From contig NC_040017.1 in the NCBI RefSeq assembly GCF_000972845.2, forward strand, positions 23,583,606 to 23,647,605: DNA of 64,000 nucleotides. The letters are read 5' to 3'. This document shows, in pieces, positions 1 through 13,123 of the stretch (position 1 is its first letter; the number at the start of each line of letters is the position of its first letter). The DNA comes from Larimichthys crocea. Its lineage: Eukaryota > Chordata > Actinopteri > Sciaenidae. The notes below the pieces were generated by a model. That model was not told the DNA's origin, did no database searches, and saw nothing but the letters and a program-made list of their open reading frames with translations. The position numbers were made by a program, and so were the translations under genes.

Positions 1-71
1 GGATAGAAGTGGGTGCGTTTTACTGCCATGGACCCTTTCACCCCGTCATTCCCTGACTTGTTGCAGGATAC

Positions 72-85
72 CATGTGATCACATG
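72..85. promoter_or_regulatory. 14-bp perfect palindrome with two E-boxes
   Basis: CATGTGATCACATG is its own reverse complement. It carries two CANNTG E-boxes (CATGTG and CACATG) around a central GATC, an arrangement that bHLH-ZIP factors of the MiT/TFE type can bind (known of that family). A near-copy of the segment, with one arm base changed, lies at 39931-39951. Binding is inference only. Confidence 0.25.
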
Positions 86-615
86 TGAAGATGGTCCATG
101 TGTAATGGTGTATGCATGACTGCTTTATGCCGCTCCATATCTTCCCATCCTGCTTCTCTCTCATTCGCTCACTAGAGATGATAATGATGGTCATGCTGAT
201 GATTGTGATGGAACCAAAGTTTTACTCTTTAAATGGTTGAATTGAATATTTTTAATACAGCAATAGGACTGACGTAGTACGCAGAGTGCGTGAATCATAT
301 TCTTTAACTTGCCATCGAAGGAATTTGCTTAAATCTTTATTATTTCCATAGAAATGTGGGGATAGAATAACATCATAGAGTCGCTGTCCAACTGAATTCT
401 GTTGCCAGGAAGATGATGATGTCATGGTCAGAAACAGGAATCTTTTACCAAACATGTCAGTAGACTATATACTATATTATATCTCAGTAAGCTTTTTTAC
501 CTAATCTGTGAGTCTCTGCCTCGCTCCAACTCACTTTCTTTCCATATACCTCTTTACCTCTCTTTGCTCTCTGCAATAAAACTTTAAAGAGATAAGAAGC
601 TTTTTTCTATTTCAG

Positions 616-679
616 GGTCACCATTAGCCTGAATAATGCATTGACAAGAGAAGAGCGGTTTGAGTTCTATGGAGGATAG
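616..679 (+). other. Speculative terminal-exon-like segment
   Basis: A good splice-acceptor context (TTTTTTCTATTTCAG, ending at 615, after a pyrimidine-rich 505-560 region) leads into a short open frame. Read in phase 1 from 617 it gives VTISLNNALTREERFEFYGG and then TAG at 677-679. I do not recognise the peptide. There is no matching donor, and no AATAAA in the following 200 bases. A chance acceptor next to a 20-codon open frame is quite likely in a window this size, so this is flagged rather than called a gene. Confidence 0.12.
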
Positions 680-984
680 AAGCACAGCCTTCAATTAAAT
701 TATACATCATTATCACAGCTGGCAAGCCTGGTGCGACGGTACCCTCTCCATCCTCCTCTAAATGTTCCATGTTACTGTCTTGTCCAATATAGTGTGTTGA
801 GCAACAGCCTCTTCCTGCGCCAGCTCAGAGCTGGGATGCAGATAAGGCCGCCTGTGCTGGAGGTACGCGTTAAAACAATGGGAGCAGTCGATGGAGGAAC
901 ATAGCTCAAAGGAACATACTGGTATTATTCTGACTTCCCTGTCTTTAATAGTCAATGTCGTCTAGTTTAATGTGTGGTCAGTTT

Positions 985-1015
985 AAAAAAAAAAAAAACA
1001 ACAACAAAAAAAAAC
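985..1015 (+). repeat. A-rich low-complexity tract
   Basis: Runs of A broken by CAACAAC. There is no retroposon body directly upstream that I can recognise, so it is entered as simple low-complexity sequence. Confidence 0.8.
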
Positions 1016-2826
1016 ACCTCTCACATGATTGACTCGTACATTAGCATCTGTAACAGCTGTCAAAATATTGTATCCAAGGTTATTGTCGTTTTCAAAGTTA
1101 CATTTCTTTCATTATAGTATTACAGATGGTACGCACACGATGTTACCATATACAGGAAGGTACCATGGTCAGTCCTTCAAACAAACTTAGGACAGCCAGC
1201 TTATGCCATGAGGACAGTTGACATGTGTGATACAGGGATAAACTGCATTTAAACTTGGAGTATTTATTTCCTGCTGGAGCTGTCTAAATCCTGACCAGAC
1301 CTTCCAGCTACAATAGATCCACACTGATATCAAATGAAATGCACTGGTATTGTTCTTTACAGTAGCTGTAGGCAGTCTGTTAGGTCAAATGTGGTTCTAC
1401 GGAAAGCATAGCGGACTACATTTTGCTTCTTGCCGTGCTGTAGAAAGTATGTCCAACCCGATGCTGAATGTCATTTTGGACCCCAGGAGATGCTGCAAAA
1501 AGCTCTGGCTTTCTGGGAAATATGTCAGTGCAGTATTTATATGAAGCAAGGGATTTTCACTGCCAGATTAAGGTGTCCACAAAGCCCTCTTTACATTTTG
1601 CATTAGCTTGCATCTTATCCAGATCCCTTCTCTTGCCCTCACAAAGATGTCACTAAAATGGCAGATGCTGTTTACAGTCACTTTTAAAAACAGTTTTTGT
1701 GTTATTTCAGACAATGTACGGTGTGAAGATTGGCATCTGAAGGAAACCCATTTATTTTGGGTCAAACTCAGGGGGTCAACTGCCAAGTCAGACATGCACA
1801 GTTCGGCAAGGGCACATTAACGTGGCTAGACTCTGAGAAACTGAACTTCACAACCATGCCTTTTTTCATTTATAAAATATTTGTACTGATGACTAATTAT
1901 TGTTTCTTCCTTTTGTTCATTTAAAAGTAAAAAAAAAGAAAAAGTATCCAACCAGAAAATGATGATGAAATAAATTACTCGTGTTTACTTGTGTTTTGTG
2001 TTTTTGGGTGATTAAGCTTAAATACGATAAGCAAAGGGGGACTGTCATTCATTACATTTCCATAAACTGTAAATAGTTACTCTGCTTATTTCAGTATGGA
2101 GGTACTTGTTGTCGTAAGTGGGTCTATAACATTTTCTGTTAAAGCAAAGAAATGAGTGCCCTCGCAAGAAGAAGAAGACTAGAGCTGTCAGCATATATCT
2201 GCTATAGTCTACTTTTAAAAGAACTGAAAGCTGGAGTTGGGAAAGACATTCTCAAGTGTGTTATTACCTGCCCTATATTAGTGCTGCATTATTAACATTG
2301 TCCTTAGCCCACTAGTTAATTAACCCCAAAGACCTTAATTTACTGACGAATAATGCATAACAATGGATTAACTTCCTGTTCTCATTACTAAGATTGATTG
2401 ATTAAAATCACAGCGGCGTTATCGGTCATGTTTAAATATGACCATATTATCAGCGAGTTGCCATTATTGAGTTACCAACTGCAGTGAACTCCAGCAGCAC
2501 AGTATTGAGTTTTCTCAAGAACAGACACATGAAGCAGTCAGGCTTACTTGTAGTCGTCAGTAATACATTTTTAGTTTTATGTCTTGTAGCAGTCAGATTG
2601 TTGAAAAAGATTAGTTTAACCCATAATATTGAGTGCTTAACTCTGATTGCACATCTTGGTGTCAATATTCAGACTTAAAATGTTTGTCTAGATATTATGC
2701 CTGAGATACATTATTGAATACACTTAATTTGAAATGAGAATAAAGTAGGTTATGTTATATTGTGGAAGTATCTGAAAGTATTTGCCAGTGAATTACACTT
2801 ATTTGGTTAACGCTGTATCTTGTTGT
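1016..2826. other. Non-coding unique stretch
   Basis: No gene seen. It contains a 10-bp palindrome GTTAATTAAC at 2315-2324, close to an HNF1-type site but lacking its central spacer base. Tandem TGATTGATTGATTA at about 2390-2402 is PBX/HOX-like. An A-rich tract lies at about 1924-1945. The short open frames across 1350-1924 overlap in several phases and look like chance. Confidence 0.6.
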
Positions 2827-2846
2827 ATTGTATGTATGTATGTATG
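2827..2846 (+). repeat. (GTAT)n microsatellite
   Basis: About five tandem GTAT units, slightly imperfect at the ends. Confidence 0.8.
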
Positions 2847-5329
2847 ATTATACATCTACAGTTTCTGCTCTAGTCAGGCTGAAAATTGTGTATTAAGTGT
2901 TAAAAAACCTAAGAAAAAAATGTTGGTGGCTGTATGGCTAATGGCTGGTTGGGTGAAAGAAAGACCTTTGTGTGTTGCTCTGCAGGTTGTCATTGTAAAG
3001 TCATATTTAGCACAACATTATGCCTCTGTGCACTTCTGTATTACTGAATTAAAGTGTTTATTGTCTAATTTATCATGTTCAGTTTGCCTGCCATGAAAAA
3101 TATCTCCCTATCTCTGAATATGTAAATGGCTCTGCTTTGCAAATACAGCAGGACGAATATTAACAAGTGATCTCTGCAATCTTCCAGCTGATGCCCTGCA
3201 AAAGTTCGAGAGCACGTTTTTCTGCAGCGACCAAAATAACTTGTAGAATATTACCCTTAAGGCAATGAGTGTAAAGCAGAGTAATTCTCAGGACATTGCT
3301 TTACCTGCCAAGGATAGTTTTTTTTTTTTACTTAAGCCTATAAAATGTATGAAATGAGAAAATGTTGAATCACTGTGAACTTCAATCTATGGTTTCTTCT
3401 GTGTCATAACTGTTCCAGCAGGGGTTTCTCACCTTTGCTTTCATCATAATGGGTGGCTATGGTGCAAAGGCAGCATGAAGTGATATAAGGCCAGAAATGC
3501 TTTGAAAGATGAGATCGAAGTCCACACACTGTGGCTGGATTAAGAGTTTAATGACTGGTAAAATTGTGGCATTTCGTCCAAGGTGACCCCTGTGGAGAGA
3601 TGATCATGCCAAAGCTCGATGAAAAGTGAAGGTAATCCTTTCTTCCTCATTTCCAGATAGCTGTCACCAGCACAGGCTTTGTCACCAAGGCCCAAGGCAT
3701 GTAATTACACTTTTATTGGCTTTAGGAAGACGGCATCATTCATTTAAAGAATAATCTCACTTGTGAGCACAAGCCACAGTGCAGATAGATCATACCTGCA
3801 TGAAAGCCTCTTGTTCTCACTCGCTGCGGTTAAATGGACTTTTATGAATCAAAGTTTGATGCATTGTTAATAGTGTGTAGGGTACTAATACCTGAGTGTT
3901 ATTCAGAAGTCATCCCTTGCTCTTCTTCAGTTGGGCGTTGTGTGAGCTGAAGAGCAAGGCCATATACGAGTGTGACAGCCGCAGCATGCGAGTGTCTGGG
4001 TCTACTGCCAACCAGCCTTGACACCATTAGCTCTGCTGACACATTAAGGTTCTGTTTGCTTTGTAATTTGTTTTGTCTGTCAGTTTGATGGATGTCTTGT
4101 TTGCCGGCACTTCCTCACACACTGGAAAATGGTGGCTCGAGGACATTGTTAAACGAACTTCAAAAAGGGAAGCAGAAGGCATTTGTTTTCACCAAACAGG
4201 TTTTTTGTGTTAATGGGTGTGTGCAACATTGTCTCGAGTCTGTGCCATGCCAGACACTGGATAATTAAAGGTGAAAAGCTAATTTGAGGAGAAAGGCAGG
4301 GCAGGTCCAGAAGCTCGAGTGGGCTAGAAATAGAGATCCCGCTGACATTCTTAGCGGAGTATATTTCTTGGCTTATATCGGTGTGGAAATCTTTTCTTTG
4401 GGGCTGGCCACTGCATGCCCTTTTTTCTGTGTAGAAAAACGGTGAAGTGTAAAAACTGTAAAAGCACCATAATGCCAATTTTGTCTGCTCTTTCTTCCTG
4501 TACATGAGTACTGGTACTTCAGTACATTCATTCTACTACAAAGTAGCCACCACTAATTCCATTGCAAATTCTTTGTTCACACTATTGACCTCACCTCTGT
4601 GACTGAGCAGCACTGCAATATCCATATAACTGCAGTTTAGCACACTCGAGGAGGTGTAGAGGTGCGGCAAAGAATGGCTTCACCTGTTTCTGCTCAGATG
4701 ACAGGTCAGGCAACCAAGAGCACACGACTATAGAAAATCTCCTGACCAATTGCCTCCAGCTGTGCAGTGTGGGAAACCATCCACCACTCAGCTGAAGAAA
4801 CGTTACAGCTACACCACAGGCTCAGCTTAATGAACCAACTCACCATTACCTACTTGTAATGTCCTAGAAGGTGTGAGAACGAATAGCTCAGCCCCGCTCC
4901 ACACTTTGTGCTCAAGCCTTAGCCCTTTTCAGACATGAAATATGTAACATTGCTGGCTTCATCTGTTAAAATAATGGTCGTTTGGTCATTAAGACATAGG
5001 TGACTTTTTTTTGTAAATGTTTCTTACAGCTTTATTAAGACATGACAGGAGAGTGATGTTTGCCATTTGGAGCATATGAGTGAGCTGTGTCTCTGCTTCA
5101 GAACAGCAGCAATTGAAAAGTAATGATATCAAGAAGGAGGAGCGTTGTCATTTCTTTCACAGGCTGCATCAGTCATGGATCGTAAAACTTAGATTCTTGT
5201 TGAATATTGAATTAGTGACTGTCTCACTACTCAATGAATCCCTTATTCAGTTTCATCATTTTCCCATAGAGAATTCTATAATGTCAAACAGTTCACAAAA
5301 GGTCTGCAAAAAACAGTTTCCTTTATTAG
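2847..5329. other. Non-coding unique stretch
   Basis: No gene seen. A T-run sits at 3318-3329. A hairpin at 3915-3959 is entered separately. A minus-strand open frame of 118 codons at 4149-4505 has no recognisable domain and no supporting splice or start context, so I do not call it. Confidence 0.6.
3915..3959. other. Short hairpin (inverted repeat)
   Basis: CCTTGCTCTT at 3915-3924 pairs perfectly with AAGAGCAAGG at 3950-3959. A further CAG/CTG pairing inside the loop is possible if three bases bulge. The total span of 45 nt is shorter than a usual vertebrate pre-microRNA, and the flanks do not extend the stem, so a microRNA is unlikely. Confidence 0.4.
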
Positions 5330-5625
5330 AGATTCATTTGTCAATCGTTTTTTTCAATTGATTGATTAGCTGTTTGGTCCATAAAATGACAGAAATGGAG
5401 AAATGGTTCACTATTTCTATAATATAATAGCTCACTGTTTCCAAAGGCCCAAGGTGAGCTCTTACTTTGTCCACAACAATATTTAGTTTACTGCCATAGA
5501 ATACTAAAGAAAAGGAAAAAATATTCAACATATATATTACGTATTTGGGATTTTCCCCCACCCCTAAAACAATGACTCGAATGCTGAATTGTTGATCAAA
5601 ATAGTTGCTGTTTTGTTGCAGTTTT
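5330..5625 (+). mobile_element. Relic of dispersed teleost repeat (copy A)
   Basis: The segment runs from an ATTGATTGATTAGCTGTTTGG block through 'ATAAAATGACAGAAATGG', 'TTTCCAAAGGCCCAAGGTGA', 'TTGTCCACAAC', 'AGTTTACTGCCATAGAATAC' and 'AATATTCA' to 'CAAAATAGTTGCTG'. This order matches a non-autonomous DNA-transposon-like family that I remember as abundant in percomorph genomes, which ends in TGCAAC/GTTGCAG termini. The match is recalled, not searched. The front part also aligns directly to copy B at 42893-42991, with about 29 of 34 bases the same over 'TTAGCTGTTTGGTCCATAAA' and its continuation. The copy is old and contains no coding sequence. Confidence 0.7.
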
Positions 5626-7502
5626 AGTTCAAATTTAAATCCTACATGCTTTAATGGAAAGTTTTTGGTGGTATTTATAATAATAGCAATAGTTGACATA
5701 TAAAGAGAATGTGCTGGTCTGGTTATTGTTTTGGTCAAACAAAAGTTTTGTTTCTGAACATCTACATACAGTTTCAGTAAAACAATTTATCACAGTATTC
5801 CAAACAAGGCAGAACAAAATGTGCATTTGATTTATCTCTGTGCATGTTACACATTGACATTAATACTTTTTTCAAGTGAAGACTGGCTGTCATTGCACTC
5901 TCTTTCAGGCACGAGGCAGACATGTATGTAAAGAGGTGCATGACTAAAAAAGTTAGCCTGTCTTCATTGGTGCAAGCACTATAGAAAGAAAACTACGTCA
6001 AAACTGAAGATGATGAATTTCTTATGTGAGGTTTTAGCACACTTTGCTTGAAATTGCAGAAAATGCAGATGGTAGTTCAGAATAGAGTCAGGTGGCCATC
6101 TCAAATGCTTACTATTATTAGAAAGAGCTGGGGAACAGTGTGTTGTGGGATATCGAATGCCACTATACTGTTTTGTTCTGTCAGCTCCAGTTGACAATGT
6201 GAGAAAGCAGAGACCATGGAAGGTAGCTTACTCAGTTTCAAAACTTGACTGAAGTAAGTCCTGTGTGTCACTGCTCTTGACTCTTTTCCCCCGGTGGTTT
6301 CATTCGTTACAACAGACCTTGAAATTTGAGAGACTGTGTGAGGAGCAGTGTAAGACTGTAACAGACATATCACAGTCTCAAAGCCATGACATCCGCTCCA
6401 TTTTTTTCCCCCGCACGTGAAGACGATAATATGTTACAGCTGAATCTTTTCACTGCTCTAATCCATGGAGCAGGGGATGAAATCTTATTTAGGGATCAGC
6501 ACCAGAGCATCACTGCCATGATAGCTACAACATGCAACTCTGCAAGCTCTTTTTAAGAGCATTAGAGTCTAGAAATGAATCAGTCAGCAAAAATACCTCT
6601 TGGCTCCATTTTTTTTTCAATTAGATGAGAAACAGCCAAGATGCTGCCATCCAGGAGTATCTTTCTACAGTGGCCTTGTCTTAATCTCTCCATTCATTCA
6701 CAATATCAACCATACCAGGCATTAAATATTTCTATACATTAAACGCCTACTTGCATTACCACAGCAAAAATATTTGAGACAGAGAGCCTTGGATTATTCA
6801 AATACAAAAGCCTGGTGAATGAGCTTTGCTTTTGTATGTGTTTGTTTCTTTTTCTGTCCTTTTGAATCTGAAGCCAAGCTCGTCTCAGTAGGATATGCAA
6901 ATTTAGAAGAAGAATGGCTGTCTGGCTCCCCGAGAAGCTCTTATCCTTTACTCTAGCTCAGCTGCTGAATAGAGCTATGAGGTTTTAATGTGCTATAAAG
7001 TGTTGTTTGGACAAACTCTTACATTTATGCAATGTAATAAATGTTTGTTTGTTTGTCTGTGAACATAACTGGACTCTTTGGTGGAGATTAAAGTGTTTGT
7101 GTTTCTCTGTTCTGTTGTTGATGGTCTGAATAACTTTGTATTGTCTATAAATAGCCATTTGTCATGCCTTACTGAGACTGTCAACACTCTCATTGTCATC
7201 TTATTTTAAGTCCTGACAAGCTAGTCTTAATTTGAAAAACACCTGCTCGTACATAAAGAAAAGGAGGGCACTTCACTTCATATCGTTCAGAATCAATGGA
7301 GGCTGAACTTGCTGCTCTGCTACACTTGCATAGCAAATAAGGGTCTCCAAGGAGCCATGAAAAGCTGGTGGAAAGTGTCACTGCTTATAAACGGGAGCTC
7401 AGGAGAGGTGTTACACTGCAAAGAGCTGAGAAGTAAAACTGCAGAGCTGCAATTTGACAAGCAGTTTCAATCTGTTAGCTGCTGACTGCGATTGTTCACC
7501 AC
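5626..7502. other. Non-coding unique stretch
   Basis: No gene seen. It includes a perfect POU octamer ATGCAAAT at 6895-6902, in a mixed-composition region (6700-6960) free of simple repeats. Such a region would be a reasonable candidate for a conserved non-coding element, but conservation cannot be judged here. Confidence 0.6.
6895..6902 (+). promoter_or_regulatory. POU octamer ATGCAAAT
   Basis: Exact octamer match. Single octamers occur by chance a few times in 64 kb of AT-rich DNA; the window contains nine, listed in the findings. Confidence 0.2.
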
Positions 7503-7518
7503 AAAAAAAAAAAAAAAA
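7503..7518 (+). repeat. Poly-A run
   Basis: About sixteen consecutive A residues, with no recognisable retroposon body upstream. Confidence 0.85.
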
Positions 7519-9381
7519 TAAATGTTGTCGCTAATAATGCTTGAAATATTTCCAGAATTAAGTTGGACAGCTTTCGACATGAAGTTATTAAGTTTGTCGA
7601 TACGACAAAATCTTTTTGCAGTCAACATGCATTTGTGATTAAGAAAACGCCATTAGCATATTGGAGCACTGTTCCAATTAATGAAGATAATTTCATCCAT
7701 GCCCACACATGCCCCAAATCTGTGCTCGGTGGCAGCCTACAGTACCAGCTGAGAGGATAGACTTTGACTCTAACAGATGAATGAGCAGATGTGAGTTGAC
7801 AGTTTGTGACCACAGGTGAATCTAATGATGAGAATATTATGGAAAAAAAAACCTACTTACACCCTAGAATCATAAGGGATTTATTTTCAACAATGTAGTG
7901 TTTTATTTTAGTGTGTTTCAGCTACTCAGGATATTGTATTTATAATATTTATAATTATTTTTCTGTCAGCCTCTGTCTGACTAGCCTATATTGTAAGTTT
8001 ATTTAAAAATGTACCACTTCTGTCAAGGTACACATGGACCTATTGCATAAGAGTATTTAATGAATATCCTATTCACTTTTAGTTTCTTAGCTCTGCACAG
8101 GCAGCCAAACAGATGCAGAAACATGATACATATTCATCATACTAGTACTGTAATTCTACTGTGGCCTAAATGAACTGCAGATTCACAAACAGATGGTAAC
8201 AGAGTTGCTTATTGTGATAGTCGAGCCGCAAATGTTCTCGTCCACTTAGCTGTGCTGTACAGTGGCTCAGATGAAGAAGGTTTGGTATGCTGCTCTAAAT
8301 AGGCCTTCATGATCACATATGAATATTTCATTGTATGTGCTGTAATGGATTACTTCGGCAAGCCTCGAGGGAAGAGCATTTTTTAAACTGGACTTCCTGG
8401 TACACAGCGACCATAGCTACTCTGCAGGTCTACCCATTGTAAATAATCCTATAGCTATTAATAATTAAAATAATTATTATCTCGACTTCATGGTTATATA
8501 ACTTAGGATAATGGCTACCAACATTTAGTATGTTTGTGCCATTAAAACATTAATTTTACTGTCTGTTGTTTTTTATTTTACTTTTTTCCTTTCTAGTCTT
8601 GAATTGTGTCTTTGCAAACATAAAAATACTTATGAATGCAATTTTAATGTATGTGAAACGTACTTTAAATTGGTTTTTCAGTTGCATAATGGTATACACA
8701 GATACACCATGCCATTATATTTGGCACAGATCCATTTGTTTGCTGTTGAACATGTTGGTCAAATGCTGTTTGTTGGTATTTGTACTTGTTTGGTCATTTT
8801 GTGGTGCCAAATGATCCTGCTTGTGCAGGCGGTGGGTGGAGCAGCAATATTTGTACAGGTTGCATCAGGAAATCGTGCGTCTGCTTGCTTGCGTTGATAC
8901 CTCTGGTCACCAAAATTACAAAGAATAATCGACCACACCCATGAGGTCTTGTATCCTGACTCTGCGGTTGCTGTTCAGTGGCATAACCCTTTATCGCAGC
9001 GCACGCTTCACTCTTCTGAGTACAAGGACATAAAAGCTCTCAAGTGGCACCAAAGCAGCATAATCAAATTTCTGAAAAGTTCACCGCTACTCAACTCCAT
9101 AATTAGAGCAAGTGCAGAAAATGTCAGTACATTTTGCATGTATATCTTTCTCAGGGAAATGACATACTATCTGAATAGGACATTTTAGAGAAGAAAAAAA
9201 AAAGACCATTTGTCGCCAATTCACGTTTTCCTCATAACTACCTTTGGCTTAAGCCCCTGACTCAGGAAAACTAGACAAGAGGCAGAGGGGGCGGTTTTAT
9301 CCTCAACCTCATCCCAGTGGGATGACGAGCTGTCTTTGTTATCTTACACCCAACATCAAACTCCTGATTCCAATCATAGCC
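7519..9381. other. Non-coding unique stretch
   Basis: No gene seen. 8450-8490 is strongly AT-rich with TAATAATTAAAATAATTATT-type sequence. Overlapping plus-strand open frames at 8566-8897 are AT-rich and hydrophobic by composition, with no domain. Confidence 0.6.
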
Positions 9382-9400
9382 TTTTTTTTTTTTTTTTTTT
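9382..9400 (+). repeat. Poly-T run
   Basis: About nineteen consecutive T residues. It could be the tail of a minus-strand retroposon, but nothing recognisable lies to its right. Confidence 0.85.
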
Positions 9401-12400
9401 ATCTGTCCGTGCTCTGAGAGCACACTACTCCCCCACGTCACCCCAACTGCTCCAACACTCAGATTAGAGAACTCGCCAGCTCTCAGCTTTATCTACCACT
9501 GTTCCCAACCAAACAAAATTGGCTCCAGAGGGGAGTGGGAAGGAGAATCACAAGGAGACGAGACAAGCTGGCTTTATCTTAATCAGTAGCAGACATTAAA
9601 AAGTTGCACAGAATTAGTTTTTTCTCACTCCTCTCTGACTAGGGTCATGAGGGTTAACACTGTAAAGAAGGGTTGGGATGTAGGAGAGATTTGTCTCAGT
9701 GTGTTCTGACTTGAAGTACAAGGCTTCAAGGACAGCACTGAATTGAATACACATGGTAAAACATGGCAGGACAAGCATGAAAATAATTAATATGAAGCTT
9801 AAAATACCTTTTGGTTTTAGTGTCAAGGGGCTGCTCAGGATAGCCTACTAAACAAAACTTCATAATCAGTTGTGTTCTGATATTATCAAATATCAGTTTC
9901 ATAACCTGGAAAATTTGAAGATCTTCTTCAGATCAAGGCTCTGTCCTTGTCAACATTCTTTAACATTCATTCTTGAGCAGAACACCAGAGGTAGGTATTC
10001 CTATTATTTTCTTGACATCTAATGTGGTATAACATAACAGATTCCCCATCCACCATAACCAATGGACAAAAACTGATAAACAAGTAAACAACCCCAAGTG
10101 CTGCTGCTGCTGATGTTAAGCTTGTTGGGCATGCAGAGATAAACCAAACAAAGCTAATGACAGACTGTACTCATCTGTTTGCCTAGCATTTAATTGCATT
10201 TTTACCTCTGTCATCTTCCTCATGCACACCTGGTATTAAGATATAATCTGTGTTGGGACATCTTGTCTAGAAAGGAAAAAAATAGTTAATGCAAATATAA
10301 ATGCATGTAGAACACATTGCAATAAGGTAATGTAATTAGACTGACCAGACCACATCTGGAGGAGGTTTAGATATGATTCAGTCCGTGGTCATCTAGCTCT
10401 GCAAGTCTATTATATGTCATTTAAAGTTAAGTTTAGGTTGTTTTAAATTGGGTGGAGGCCATCTAAAGAGCAAGCAGAAAATGTGCTGCTTATTGGCAGC
10501 AGATAGTTTCATTGCTTCCTCTACCGAATGGACATATTGAAATTTGATCATAATGCAGGCAGAATTACGATAACAAGGACACCTATTAATACCAAGACCC
10601 ATGTTATATCATGTGATATCCTTATCAAAATAAAGCACCCCGACACAGACCACATTTTAATACCAGATGGAGATGGGGTCTGTGTTAAGCATACACTTTC
10701 CCACTGGTCATTTAAAATTTAAATTATATTACTAATCACGTGTCACTTTACTATAAAAAGGTTTACAAATGGGTGTTGGCCTTAACAGTGCGTTAAGATG
10801 TACGAGTTTAGATTATAGCCTCTTTTTCAATAATGTTTCTTATTCTTATCAGGTCTCACATAATGGATTGACATCACTCACAATCTAAATGTAATAAAAA
10901 AAAAAGTGCAGTAGTGTCCCTGTGGCCAGAATGGACTTCAAACATGACAGTGAAGGCCAGGGGTTATGGACAGTAGCAAGTCCCTCATCAAAAATTTGAT
11001 TTAAACCATAAAACAGTGACACATTCACTGTGACCTTGACCCAGGCTGACATGACCGGGGTGATCCAGTCAAAATGCCTCATCCATGACAAGCTCTCAGC
11101 TCCCTTAAAGAGATGACCTAACTGGCATGTTTCTCTTTCACTCTTTATCATTAGCCAGAGACACAGCCTTACTGCACCACCTCCACTCATCCTCCATAAC
11201 TCAATTCTCTGTAACCCTTCACATCAAACCTCCCATTTGGCCTAATTTTCCCATGAGCTGCAAGTATTAATCAAGCTCAAGGCCTGATTGACAGGAGTTA
11301 TCACCAGAAGATCAGTTCAGCGCTGCCTATCTGGGCCTTTCCGTCTGACTAGGAGACTATCAGAGCTTCTGCTATCTCTTGCGCCTGCAGCCAGTGTCTA
11401 CCATGAGGAAGGGCTGCTACATCTGTGGCTCACTCTTATCTCTTCCATTTTTAAACATCCCACAATCAAAGAGCCTGTAGCATTTCCTGGCTAATTGCCA
11501 GAGGATAATAAATTGCAAAATCCCCCAACACCCCCATCCTCTACCTTCACCTCCATTTCTGGTGCTTACAGTTACTCATTGGCAGCAAGGTAGCTAATAA
11601 TCCGCTTCATTGCCACCGCTCTTATTCGCCTGACTGTAAGCATATCCAGCATTCAGTTACATGAGTGACCCACTTTAATGGAAACTGTACCTGAATCCGT
11701 GAAAGACATCAAACAAATAGAAAATTATCCTAAGCATCATTAGGCTACACTCAGACTATCTGCCAAGATGGAAATTTGGAGCACTGACACTGAGCTGGAG
11801 TTTTCATTTAAAGATATTGGTCTCTCTCATTGCCCCAATTTACAGGATTACTATCTTTTCATTATGAGCTGGTTATGTTAAACCAGATTTACTGTATTTA
11901 AACCGATGGCATACGAGGGTGTCAATTTTGCATGACAGGATTAGGCTCATCTTGCCATTTGGGTGTCTTTTAAAGAGCAGCAGAATATTAAAACACGAGG
12001 CATTAAGCAAGATGCTTTCATGCAGTCTTGCTGAGACTGAGGGGTGATAATTACGGGGGGGATACACCCTTGGTCCTAATAATGTAAGGCTTAATTATTC
12101 TATGAAAAAGAAATGTTGCCTTTGGGCGACTGATGATCTCAACTCAAGCATTTCATCTAAGCCTTATCTTGATCCTATAGTCTTTAATTCAGTGTTTGTG
12201 AGCTTTCTGATATTAAACAACATCGGCCCATTGAGACTTATCTGTGTCAGGATATTCTTGCTGATTATCACTTTAACACAAGCAATCTTCATCTTGACGC
12301 AAGTGTGACAGTTTATTAAGTGTACTCATTTTGTAACACGCCCACACACATATACACACAAAACTAATACACACACATGCACTCAAGCATAATGTACTTG

Positions 12401-13099
12401 CTCTCCCTTTCTCTTTGAGATGTCCACACTTAGTGGAGGCAAAACGTTGACTAGATTGATTGGGGTTTTTCATACAACATTGTGCCTCAGATTAAGTTGG
12501 TTGTTTGGATTATATATGTTTGAGGTCCCCAAGATTAGCACTAAAATGTGCATTGTTTATAACATCATCTCATGATCACAGCTGTTGTGAAGTTGTTACA
12601 GCTGGCAGTAAGCCTTTGTATTATAATTAGAGAGCACTTTACTTGGATACTAAGTTGTTTGAAGAGGAAACTTGAATCAGTATAACACAATATTGATTAC
12701 AAAATAAGGTTTTTGTTTTATATTGTCTCAGAAACTTACCAATCATTGAGCCTTAACATAAGGTTTGAATTTTTTAAAATATGTAATAAAAAGATACATA
12801 TCACATAAAACAGTACATCTTCCTTAGAAACAACTGCTCTTCACTTGTTTTCACTACTTATATACATTAAATAGAGTGACCTTGTTAAAATGACTGGTAT
12901 GTTTTGCTGAATGACATTTATAAACAACATTGTGTTTGTTATTGTAGATGGAGCAACAATATTAGTATATAAGCAGTAATAGAGAGCTGCAGTCCAAAAA
13001 TACATTTTTTAAAAGAAAGTCATTGCTTTGCAGTTACAGAGCAGCTAAGAAGAGTTGTCAGGCTCATTGTTTATTTTAGTTCAGTCAGTGTTTGTGATT
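9401..13099. other. Non-coding unique stretch
   Basis: No gene seen. It contains a GCT trinucleotide run near 10100-10113 and an octamer at 10289-10296. 11240-11520 is a mixed-composition block with no simple repeats ('CTGGCTAATTGCCAGAGG' near 11487), the kind of sequence that often proves to be a conserved enhancer. That last remark is inference. A degenerate CA-rich tract lies at 12340-12380. Confidence 0.6.
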
Positions 13100-13123
13100 A
13101 TGAATAACTCCCGGGTTATTCAT
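13100..13123. promoter_or_regulatory. 9-bp inverted repeat, 6-base spacer
   Basis: ATGAATAAC (13100-13108) and its exact reverse complement GTTATTCAT (13115-13123) flank TCCCGG. The symmetry suggests a site for a dimeric DNA-binding protein or a small cruciform. I cannot name the factor. Confidence 0.3.

Larger units (their letters stand above)
1..984. other. Non-coding stretch at left edge
   Basis: No supported gene. The stretch holds a 14-bp palindrome at 72-85, pyrimidine-rich sequence at about 505-560, and a splice-acceptor-like signal at 600-615 (entered separately). Short open frames on both strands show no domain or codon signature. Whether any part is conserved cannot be seen from one sequence. 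Confidence 0.6.

Noticed and set aside
4149..4505. 118-codon minus-strand open frame
   Set aside because: No domain, no signal of splicing, and base composition like the flanks.
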